A DNA stretch of 64,000 nucleotides from Acanthaster planci (Eukaryota > Echinodermata > Asteroidea > Valvatida > Acanthasteridae), in contig NW_019091370.1 in assembly GCF_001949145.1 (NCBI RefSeq), positions 418,804-482,803 of the forward strand, written 5' to 3'. The translations under genes were made by a program, and so were the position numbers. Below are positions 1-12,000 of this stretch, in pieces. The notes below the pieces were generated by a model. It was given only the letters and a program-made list of their open reading frames with translations. It did not search any database and had not been told where the DNA came from. Each line of letters starts with the position of its first letter. Position 1 is the stretch's first letter.

Positions 1-39
1 GCCCGCATCTCATCCAGCCAGGCACTGGGCTGCATCATC

Positions 40-79
40 ATGTCTCGCCGTAAACAGGCCCTGCCAGCCCGGAGAACAG
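40..79 (+). CDS. RREB1: RREB1 candidate first coding exon, MSRRKQ N-terminus
   Basis: The ATG at 40 opens MSRRKQALPARRT and is followed directly by a GTAAG donor at 80. The donor is phase 1 (one G left over). The acceptor at 11828 supplies AT, completing an Asp codon, and the frame stays open into exon 2. MSRRKQ at the extreme N-terminus is the known RBBP4/NuRD-binding motif of FOG, SALL and BCL11 zinc-finger proteins. Assignment to this gene rests on strand, phase and protein class. The exon could belong to another zinc-finger gene only if that gene also spliced into this region. Confidence 0.65.
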
Positions 80-3000
80 GTAAGAATTTCTCTGCAAATT
101 TCACCACAATGGTGCATCTCGACCATCAGTGATGCACGCCACGTTCGTGTCTGGTTCTGAAAACCGGGATGGAATCGAGTGTCTGAGCTGATAGTGATAG
201 AGTTTAAATGGCCGACATCCTGTTCAAAGTTTGGATTGTTAGCTCCGTTGGCATTAAGAGTTGCTCCGGGCCACATTATAAAGAGAGTGTATGTGTGTGT
301 GGGATTGACGTGCATGTCGGTATGCAACAACCACAGTGCACTGAGTGGATTCAATGCCGTGGTGTGTCTGGGTCTTTGTTGGCGAGAGGATGCAGTTATT
401 AAATGTTGATAAGCTAGGGTTTATTGGACGGCAGTTGGACAACTTCTCACCTCAAATTCCATCTTGTTCCTTGCGAGCAGAATCATCGGTAAGCATTCAG
501 GTTTCGAGTATGTGAGAGGAGTAGGTTTCTCATTATTCAAAGAGTCCAGGGAAATGAAAACTTTATACAGGGCATCTCACCAATGTCACGGTATAAAAGT
601 TATCGAAGTTGAGACGGGCAGCGTGAGGTCGGCTGGCCAGCCGCGTACAAGTTTTTTTTCTGTGCATTAGCCGGGGCCGTTGCCACGCGGCAGTCATTTT
701 GTCTTCTCTTAACTTCCTGCACGTATGGTGCAACATGGTGTGGTGATGCTATTGCCTTGTACTGTACAGTGTCTGCATACTGCTTGCTAGTTGAGCACGA
801 CATCCGCCCGTGATCTGACCTCTTCATCAGCGGTGACTACGTATGGATATTGTTGCTCTTAGTTTTTACTCGTAAATGCCTCATGCAACAAGTTGCCGGC
901 CGAGAAGACTCTACCTGGTGGATTGGCGCGGCGTCAGTCATGACCTTCGATGAAAAGGTTTTTATTTCCGATTACTTGTTGATGAGGCAAGGAGTTCGGG
1001 GACATCGTGGCCTTTAAGGCATTTCTTAAATTACAGAATTGGGTGGGGCCAAAAAAAAAATAAATTTATTTGCGACTCAGAATGGCTGTATTATTGCATT
1101 TGTTATTTTTTTCATGAGAACTTTTCTTTGGCATGTGTTTTTATAACTTCTGGAGAGTTACCCAATGATGACCTCGTGTTTCCATAAGAGGAATCTGTTT
1201 TTGGAGTTGGCCTAGTTTTTCCCTCTGTAGTTTATGCTTTGTCATCAGTTATGAGCCTGTCAGAGCAAAGGGGACTTTTGACCGGGGACTTCAGGGATTG
1301 AATATTTGAGATGTAAATTACTTTGGCTGATGTGAAAATGTCTCTCTTTGATGATATACCAGCCAACATAAATTCATAAATATGTACATTTATTCTACTT
1401 GATGGTAATGCATTAAGTAATCTTTTAAGACCGGGCATATGGTACTTTTTGTCATGATGTGTGTGCTTTTTTACTGTTTAAATTCCATTTTGAATTTAAT
1501 TTGTGCAAAAGAGTTGTGCAGTAAATTTGATGTTATTTTACAAAGTTTTTGAACAGTGAGGGAAGCCTGAAAAACAGTAGCAGCAAAGTGCATACGTGGT
1601 CATTTTTACAAATGTAACAAGATGTACCTGTGATGTCGTCAATTATTGTAGTGAAATCTCTCCAGACAATTTTCTTAATGATGAGAGGAATCAGATGCTA
1701 TTGTTCCAAGAAAGGAATTGGTGAAACAAGAATGAACATGTTTGCATATTAAAAAATGTGTTTGCAAGATTTGAAGAGGATGTGGCATTGAATAATCCAC
1801 AAATAATAATGCAGTAGATGTTGTTTCCATGGTGTGAGTGATAACCACATCAAACATCTGTGTAACTCAGCGAGCTTCTCACTGTCGTGAGCCTTATATC
1901 TAGCAATCCAGCAACTGGCAAACAGTTTGTATTGTTATTCAGTGGGGCATACTGCCTAGCATCAAAAACATCTGTGCATGGACACAACACAGAGCTGATT
2001 CCAAAGAAGGGGCATGAGCAATGCTAGCCCTGTCATACACATAAGCCAACCAACGAGCAGACAGAGGCAGAGCAAAGAATTCAGTAGTTCCACAGCTCCA
2101 CACCTTGACCTGCTCCCATTGTTATCTAGGCATCGGAGCATGCAAACACCAACGTACCGGTACACCCCACCAACGCACATTCAGATAGCTCGTCATACAA
2201 GCCAGGCTGATTTTTTTCTCCCCACACATTGCTCCTTGTTGAGTAGAGCAACCTTTGGGTTGTGTTATTGATTTAGATCAGGAGACTTGTTTGCCTGTCT
2301 CTTTTCATCAATGGCTGAAACAGACGAGGGCTTTGGGAGACAGAGAAATATAATAGTGAGAGCTCAGAGAGTAAGAGACAGAAAATGGAGGCTGTAATGG
2401 TTGACTGGACATCCCAGTTGCTGGTATCTGTGTGTCGCACATGCTCTTTGGTGTTGAAGAGGAAGTAGTTTATTTGTACAGAACAGATGGAGAGGCTGAT
2501 GCAAAAAATGCTAATATGGGTTGTTTTTCAGATTGAGGGTCGAATAAATCATAATCGGAGTTTTTCAAGATGGACGTATGAGTGATTTTGTATGTTGATA
2601 AGATCTTCCAAAGTAAATATTCAAATTTTTCTTGTTAGCAGCCTTGAACCATGGGTGTGGTGAGGCATGTTTTCCTCTGATTTTATGTATGAATCAGTGT
2701 GATTCAGTATTTTACTTTCTAAATTTATTTTGAAAACAAGTCATCAACACAGGTGTAAAAACCTCAAAACCCTTTAACTAGTCAGTTGGGACATTTTATT
2801 TTGTTGTTGAATGTCTGTTTGATTTTCTTGAGAGTACTTGTTTGAAAGGAAAACATCAGTGTTCATTTGAAGGAAGTTTTCCTTGATTTGACACAGTGTT
2901 GAGAGTCGGCAAAGAAACGTGTTGGGTCATTGTACTTGCAGTGTGTCTCATTGCAACATGTTTATATGTGTTTCACTCGTGTTGACATCACTAAGATGGG

Positions 3001-6000
3001 AGGAGAATTTATTCCGTCATCTGACAGTAAGCTGAGTTGGTCTGCCTTGTGGTTGTTCTTTCTCTGCTCATTGTAGAAGCGCTCAATCAACTTGATGTTT
3101 TTCTTTTTGTGATGAGTAATAATAGGCAGGAAATAAGGGTCCTGTGAAGTTGCCATGGCAGCTAGCAAGTCCCTTAGATATGGCTGGTGGATTTGTTTAG
3201 GGCTGATTGCTCGCTGCTCAGGAGAGCATTTTAGCATCGAGATTATTTTGCATGGAACTGAAATCTTTCACTGAGGCAATTACATGTAGAAAATGCCAGA
3301 GATTGGAGATTGTTTTGTTTTACTGTTAACTTGGTTGAGTCAGCTTCAATTGATGCCGCTACAGTAAAGATATAGGTTCCCCTCCGTCTCCCTTCAAGAA
3401 AAAAAGTAGGATGCGTTGTACGTGTATGCAGTGCTTCCTAAATCCTCCAGAGTTAGATTATCATGCTTCTCTATGATTCAAGTATGATTCATCCCTGGAT
3501 GCTGATTGTCTGCCCGTTAACCTGGCTGTTTCGAGGTATTGCTGCAGATATGAGACACGTAGTGTCCCGGTCTCTGCAATGGAGACCTCAAAAAGAGGAG
3601 TTGTCACCCAGGGGTACAAAAACATAAGCCATCCAAAGTTCAGTATCTAGAGGAGCCTGTGGTGGCCAGCAGGTGTATTGTGCAAACAAGTTATCTTTGT
3701 TATGGGCCCTGTATTCCATCTACGCTTGACTTGTCCCTGATCCATAGGGCTGTGACAGTGAAAACACCTCCATTCTGTGTAGCTATGTTTTGCACTGTCC
3801 CTGGTATGATAAGGTGGCTTGGAATGGAAATAGGAAATAGCCGATATGCATGATGTGATTTGAGCTAATTAATTTTAGATGGAGATGGATTGAAGCAGAT
3901 AGTGATGTTGGTTTGTAAGAGGATTTGAAGGAAGAAGCTTTTTTGGGGGGGAGGGTTAGGGTGCCTTAGGTGATACCTTGTGAGTTGTTTTGATTTTCTT
4001 TGGGTGTGGTGCTTTCAAATAGAGCAGAGGTCAAACAAGTTGTGAAACCTGGGCAAATCCCCAAATAGTCCATTGAGCCCAATCCATCAAACGGGAACAG
4101 TTGGTTTCTCTTGAAAAAGTCTTGGCTCACTTGTTCTCAGTGAATAACCAAGAAAGTTATCATGGATTAACATCAGTAGTCTCCAACTGCCCCTACTTAG
4201 CACAGTGTGTACCACCTTACTTTTGTAAAATCGTAAAACTTTGTGTTGAATCAATAACTGATCTTCTGTGCATAGAGTAATCCATTTTTGGATCTTGTTG
4301 ATTGTTAGGGTTGTATGGTAATTCAAAGATCTAGACATGATTATTACGTTGTTTGCAGAAACTTGTAGTGGCAAGAAAATGACACTATCCATTAGGGAAT
4401 GATTTCCGCAGAAAAAGCAATTTATGCCCATTTCCTAAACTATTCCCTTACACCAGTTGAAAAGACTTCTTGACAAAAGCCTGCTACTACCCCACCCTGT
4501 TCCGTCACACCACAAGGAAATACATGTAGTTTGCATATGGTCTCCAGCATCCTGTAAGCACAAGAACTATGTACTTAATAAGATAGGATTGCCCTTCGCT
4601 TAGGTTCTACGTTATCAGTTATTTATAAAGATTAAGATTTCCATGAGTGAAATAAGGACATGTATATAAAAAATGTAATGCCTTATTCTGAATAAAATGA
4701 ATTGACTTTTAGTTGTGATGATACTGAATAGGGAAATATTTTGTTGGAATAAAGAAGGAGAAGGTTTGGGGAAAATACTCGGGATTAGTTGTTAAAATTA
4801 TGAATGAATTGAATACACAACCCCGTCAACATAAACTTCCCATTTAAGTCTTGACAGTGATTTATTCTGGGTGAGCAGACTGGAGAAGCTGGCAGACTCT
4901 CTGATGTTACATGTACATGTAGGCCTGTATCGCCATAGACAAGTTTATCTCTGGCCTACTGCAAGCAAGGCAGGATGCCATGTTTCCCACTGGGTTCTTT
5001 GGAGTAAGGGCATTTCCTGTGATGGTGGCCTTACACCCTAATAACCCCCCTTACCTTCCTCTCAACTCCAAATGAGTACATCCCAGTCATCCTCCTGAGT
5101 AGATGTAATGTAGGACACACATGGGGGGATTTAGAGACGAGTTCTTTAAAGGATAACAGGTTCAAAATTCATGTACACAAGATACTGATACTTGGCACTC
5201 AAGTTTGTTATCCATTTTATGGGGGATTGATGTCCCGTGTTTCTTTTTTTGCATACATTCATATTGTGGGTCCGTTTCATGGAGCTGCTGGTTGCATTGT
5301 TTTATCATTACATACTTGTATATTTGGACTTTTTATCCAGAAATGTAACTAGAAAATATTTTTTTAAGAGAAAGAAGTTCCAGGGTGGAAAATGATAGAA
5401 ATGATGAATTGGTGCATGAGAGTTTTACTTTTACTCTGTTCTAACAATGTACTTGGAACCATTTTGTTTCTTAGAAAACCTGTATGCAGGATGTCATCCC
5501 CAACTCTGTTACTTTCACATCCAGTTTAGTTTTGCTGAATGTAATTCCATTTTTTTCACTAAAACATTACACGGAAATACACAAAAATACAGGATGAGTT
5601 CCCAAAGAGGAAGTACAGTATGTGCTGGTTGAATTCAAGATCAAGTCATGGTGTAGGGAAAATATATCGTCGGGTGCCCGGTAGAAGGGCGTAAGTGCAC
5701 TTACACCCTCTTGCCTGGAAACTTGATCACAGCAGAAAAAATGTTCCCCGGCAAAAGGGCGTAAGAAACACACATGTCTTGTAAGAAACAAAATTCCCAA
5801 ATCAAGGACTTGCATATATACGTCGTTTTGCTGGTAAACTTTTTTTTTGCAGTGATCATGCTTCCCAGCAAAAGGGCCTAAGTACTTATGCCCTTCTGCC
5901 AGGCTCACGACGATTTGTAGGTCTTGTGTAACAAGTGCTGGGGTATGGCATCAAGTGTGAGATGAACACGGAGGTAAGGTCTCCCAAGTTTGATAACTTG

Positions 6001-9000
6001 AAAGGATATAGTCTGGTGATTTCTAACTGCAACATTCAGAGAGCATCAAAGCCATTGGAGATGCTGTAACCAGTTGATTGATACTGAGCATATTCCAAAG
6101 AAAAAAAACAGCCAGAAACCAGCCACTGATTGTAAACAACAAATAACATTTTGGCTGGTTACTGGTTTGTAAATACATGTAGCAAATTTGTTTGTGCTGA
6201 GCAAATTTCATGGCTGTCTGAATCACTTGGCTATACGATTAAAAACTGCACTCAGTCTGTTGCAGTGGCCGCTCCCAGTTCCCTGTGGAGTTGTGTGTAA
6301 TTTCAAGCTGCTGCCAAGTGATCAAGATGAGGCCTATGTTTGGCTGCAATAAATTGGTCCCTGCTGGTCTCATCTAGGAATGCTGGTGTCTTCTGTTTGG
6401 ACAAAGGAAGAAGTAAACATAGCACATTTTTCACTGGAACACAAATGGAATAAGCATCCTAAGGTTTTGTGTCCAGTTTTGGCTCACATCATTAACAGTT
6501 GTATTGAAACCCATAGAGTGAAGATTACAGTGTACATGTATGTGGCTGCGGGTCACTCAGACACCTGACCTACTCAGTGTTTACTTTTTTAGAGGGAGCA
6601 GGGGAGCGGGATGTGGTAAAGTTTGCTTTAAAAGACCCCCACTCTGAGCCTGTGATTGATTAAAGTTCTCTTTATATATCTCAAAGCACACATGATTTTG
6701 ACTTGATGGGAACAGAGGATGAAACCACAGGTGAAATTCACCTGCAACTGTCCCAGCCATGTCATCTGCTCATCTACATGCACTAGTATATGGGCATTAT
6801 TGTATTTGGGTCAGCTAGGTATATACGCAGTCCTTGGTGTATATACGTTGAACATTTACACTTTAACCTGGAGAAATGGAGGCAAGTTACTCAATGAATA
6901 CACAGGGCTGTGATATACAGCACCAGCATCAACATTAGACAGATGCTGCCAAGACAATTATGACTTGCCTCATCAAAATACATTTCCAGATAGATACTGG
7001 TAGGGCTGTGTATGCACTGCATCAAAGAGACTGCCTCCGTCACTTATTAACGTCTCTTCTCTAGGCACATGTATTTTAATGACACCATATGATGCAAGAC
7101 GAGAAAGAAATTTGGGCAAAATGCCAGTAAAATATGTGAACAATTATGAGTGCGTACTTGCAGTGGAAATTGATTCTCAAAAATGTTGTCCTAAAGGAAG
7201 TGTCAACCTGAGGTGTAGAATTTCAACTTCCAACAAAATTAAGAAACGTTCTTTCTGGGAGACATTATCCTGGAGGAATTCTGTTTTTATTTAAAATAAC
7301 TTTCAGTTTCTCTATCTCCTTTTTTTCTCCTGAAAACAACCCCCCCCCAAGAAAAGAAAAGGTCTTTTTATGTGACATCACTTGTTGTTTTCTCTTAAAT
7401 TGAAATGGAATTTTATGCAGTTATCATGACAGGAACGTTGCTGTCAAGAATGCGTCCTGATTACACCCACATATCAAAGGGTTTAGATTCTCTGATGTTC
7501 ATGTACTCGTGTACCTTTTATTACCTGTCAAACATACATGGAACATATTGTTGATTTCCCATTACAAATAATACTTGCTTAAACATCTTGCATGAAATCT
7601 GCTGTTTGAATAGATCACAGCAAAATGTAAACTTGAGTTTCCAACATGTTCATGGCATCTGTTGACAAAAGCCTCAGATACACTATAGACTTGGAATTTG
7701 TTCCTTTTCTAAAAGTAAAACCCTGTGTACAACCTAAAAAGATCCTAAATCTTGCATCTGCATCCTCATACACTTGCCATAACAGTCAAGGGACTAGAAG
7801 GTTGGTTTATTCAGGAAATACTGCTTCAGTGTTACTCCGGATAAGTTCATTGTTTCTCCATTGATATTGGGACGTCTTCTAAGTTTGGTATGCTGGGTAT
7901 GTATTGTTTATCAATAGACATGGCAAGCAGTGCATTACTTTATGCTGGCTTTGTGAAGGATTGAGCTGTGTAAAGTTCAAAGGATCATATCAGGCTCACT
8001 GAACGGCGAATATCATAAAGAAAGTGTGTTCCTCAGAATTTTTTCTTGTTGTCAAGAATATTTGTTTCTCTGAAAACAAGATCTATTTGTTTCATGGATA
8101 TAATGATGTGACATAATGAGTCATCCAAAGGTAAATATACGACATGTACTTGGATAAACAGAATCACTTAATAGTACGAGGGATAAAAGTAAAGGTACCG
8201 ATACAGTGAATGCACCAGGGGTATTATCAAAAATGAAATGAATATCAGTCTTGCTTAATGTAATCATCAGGTGTAGTGCTTTGGTTCTTCATTTTGGTGT
8301 ATTTCAAATTTTAAGTTCATGGAACAAAGTTTTACTGAACAGTAACATGTGCGTGTGCATGTGACATCAGCATGTATGCACACCATGAGTTACAAAAACT
8401 CCTGACTTCCTTACTTCTCCATCTGCATGTATTTTTTTACAAGAAGTAATCCTCACAGTGTGAAAAAGTCAAGGTTAGGTCATACAGGATACGGGTGGTG
8501 GTTGGTTGGTTGGTTGGTTGGTAACCTGCTTTGCCAGGTTAGTGTACGTCTGGATGCTCATGGAGGATGGTCACTTTGGTCAGTGATTCATCAACCCTGT
8601 GCTTAATACCGGTTACTTGTGAAAGGAGTTGAATCTAACACTAAATACCAAACTAGGATTTCGTCGTTCATCATGATGTTGTGGTTGATATCCCATTAAT
8701 TTCCATTTAATGGGCATTGTATTTGAAGACATATGGCCATGTTCCTAATCATGTTGTTTCACTCATTGACTTAATGGCATTGGTGCAAATGGGTCAATGC
8801 ATGCTTAGTACAATCCAGTTAGTTTTACTTGTAGTCTCATATACCGGGTACATGTAGATTGACAGTGCTTGCTTGACTAGAATAGTAGGGTAAGAACATT
8901 GTTTGTTGAACCTGTTTAGGTAAACAAAAGTATTAGTCATTTGTTTATTTCCATACTTAAACATAATACTTTTGAAGAACTTTTCCTTGGGACAACAAAA

Positions 9001-12000
9001 TCTGTGGAATTTCCCTCTGTTGGGTTGTTCCCCACCAGGAATCAACTAGAGTTTTGAAGTTTTTTCTGTCTTCTTGTAATTCCCCATCTTTAGTTATCAA
9101 TTGTTAGCTTTAGAGACTGACTGTTCAAATTCTTGAACCTTTTATCTTTTCAAGAACCAAAGAATCAGTTATTTGGAGTACATTTTCCGTGTCATCATGA
9201 GTTCAGGGTTTTGTGATCCACACTATTCTTCCCCGTAAGTTCTTGTCTCCAGCTTAACCTTTTGTTCTGTCTTGGTCATTGATGCCCAGCTTCCTCCAAC
9301 CTTGGCCTCAACCCTTGTGTGAATACTGGGCCAGGCTTATAATGAAGTGCCCTTCTCGTGTACCCCTCCATGGATGCACAGAGCTGTCCTTCATTGCTGA
9401 AACCACAGCAATGCTGCACAGTGAGATTGTATCCTATTACACCAAGGACTTCACAAACTCTCCTGCTGTGGTTTTTCTACCTGTATGTGAGCCCCATCAT
9501 ACAGGTGACGCAAGCAGAAAGCCAACAAAGAACTTCAGGGTCATCTTCCACTGTAGGATCAAGCGCTAGACTACACTGCATGGATGAGGTCATTCAGCAG
9601 TGCAATAACACACTATGCAGCATGTATACATGCATCTCTGTCCCCCCCCCACGCACACACACACACACACAGTCTCCCTTGAGCTCTCCGGATGTTGCCA
9701 ACACCCCTACAGCTCCAACAAGTGGTATCTTCCAAAAACAAAGTTTGGCCCCGATGAATCATATCATTTTTCTGTGCGGAGTTCATCTCCAGTGGTTGCT
9801 GTGTGTGCTCAGCTAAGCTGTAAGCTCACCCATGACTTTGCAACCAACGGTGGTCTAGTTTCAGTATCTGACACAGCCAGTTGAATCCATGTTTATTTAG
9901 GGAGAGATTTTTTGTCCCTTCTTCACATAGGTAGACCTCATGTTGGGCTTCATGGAAGAGTCCATCTCAGTGGAGTAGGGATGCTGATGATGATGGATAT
10001 TTTATCACCAGACAACAAAAAAAGGTCCATGGATACATGATGGTGGCAGGATGATCGGGTAGAGTCAGTATTTCCTGTGCCTTGTTTCATATGCATTGGA
10101 TGTTGGCATTGGTTGTATGGGAGTGAGTTATGTGTCGTATGTGTATGTGATGCTAGGGACTGCCTTCCTGCAGTTTCCAAACCAGAGATCACATAATGAG
10201 CAACTTCCTTGTTCTTATCCAAGAATTGTTATCACAGGTAATTATTCTTTTGGTCTTTTTAGTTTCATCTTACATGTGATACAGTATGAATCAGTATTTA
10301 CCAATGTTTGTTTGGGGCATCCAAGGATTTTTTGCCCAAAGAATAATTGTAGGAGATGTTGTGGGAAAAAAGTGCGGTGGGTTTTGCAGTGATGCAACCT
10401 TGATGAAGAATTTGCTGCAAGACTTTGTTTGACCACTTCAAGTTTTCATAACTTGACATGGTGTCTTGCAAACTGTTTTAGTGAGTCAGTGATGCTTGTT
10501 GTGATAGAGTGTACTGGTTGAAAACTTTAAAGAAATTTCAGAATGAAATACAGGTATGTCTTGTTAATGTCTGACTCTTTATTCTAAATCATGCTGCTCT
10601 GTTTTACATGTTATCTTGTTTATCAGAAATAAATTAAACAAATATACTGCAAGGTTAAGGTTCGGCATTAAATCACTTTTTAGAATGAGTGACATGTTTA
10701 CAGTATAACATTTGCCATATATCTTAGTACTTATTTTTACATACTGCTGCTTTTACAACTTTTCCTGAAAATTATTAACCGTACACATAGTCATTTGATG
10801 TGACAAAGTCATACAACTGTCCATGTGACTGAAATTTAAGACAAATCCAATTAAGACATGAGTAGAAATGGTCAGAGAATTCAAAGAGAATGGTAGCATG
10901 TTTTTGTCATCTGCCACCAGAGTATCAGCATCATCTATGCATACATCAGTTGCTCTCTGTTTGAGGAATTTTCATAGTTGGTGTGAGTTGTGCACTAGTT
11001 GTGACTTCTGGCAGGTCAATTGTCAACGACTTCATTATTTGAGCTTTGCTGGGGTGGGCCGTCCCTTCAGTTTTTCTTATTAATGGTACAGTGAAGGGAT
11101 GCTTGTTGAGACCTGTTACTTCCTTACTGACAACTCCAGAGTTTTAGAAAAACTCTGTGCTTAGAGTTTCATTTCCCCAAATGCTTTTAAAATCTTTCTC
11201 TTTCTTTCACAAGTTACATGGACAAGTTTCTTTGATCATTTCCTTAATCCTTTATCACAAATAGCATGCAGACATGCTGGTACATGTATGCTTTGGGAGC
11301 TAATATGGCCTTTCAAACCAACTTTTCTGTTTCATTTCACTTTGGAAATGCCACTCCACTGGGGGAGTAAGAGTACATTACAGAATAGCTTCTAATGGAT
11401 TACAGCATTCAGCTCTTTGCACTTTTTTGGTCAGGCCCTCGCCCCCTTTGTGTCTGTGTATTTGTGTGTTAATGAATGTTGTAATGTGTTGTGAATTAAC
11501 TGAAAGCAAATTTTTTTATCCTAAAGGAGGGCCTACATTTAACTCTTCACTTTCTGCATAATAACTCTAGTGTACATTGACATTTTGTTCCTAAATATTT
11601 TTGTATGTGGTGGAGAGATTTTTTGGCTTGTTTATATCACTTCACATTCTCACAAATGAAGACATCATTTGGGTGAATAAACAGTCCTTTTTAAGTTTTA
11701 CTGCAACTCAAAAGTAGCTTTGGCAGCTCAGTTTGTTAATTTACAGCCACAGGTATTACTTTTTTCCCACTTCATAGACTTGGGAGTTAAAATTTTGGCT
11801 TTTCATTTTATGTCATTGTCTGAGCAGATCTGACTGAAGAGGCTGCCGGGGAACAGGAAGACAAGGCCTCGACTGATGAGCAAATTGGTGACATCCAGGA
11901 AGCTGGAATGGACCGCAAAGACACAGCAGTCAGCGTTAGAGAAACACGCTCCAGCACCAGCAATCATGGCGGCATTGCTAGTAACCACAATGTAATGAAC

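Larger units (their letters stand above)
80..11827 (+). other. RREB1 intron 1 (11.7 kb)
   Basis: Non-coding, AT-rich, with many ACATGT-type palindromes. It contains one TIR element (5667-5914), a GTTG microsatellite (8500-8522) and a CA repeat (9652-9670). Open frames here are short and lack recognisable domains. No further convincing exon was found. Confidence 0.55.

Noticed and set aside
9279-9816. Two overlapping frames (96 and 152 codons) that look faintly protein-like
   Set aside because: No recognisable domain and no matching splice sites in RREB1 frame; at most an old coding relic.
11908-11910. ATG at 11908 as the RREB1 start
   Set aside because: The frame is open upstream to an acceptor, and a phase-compatible start exon exists at 40-79.
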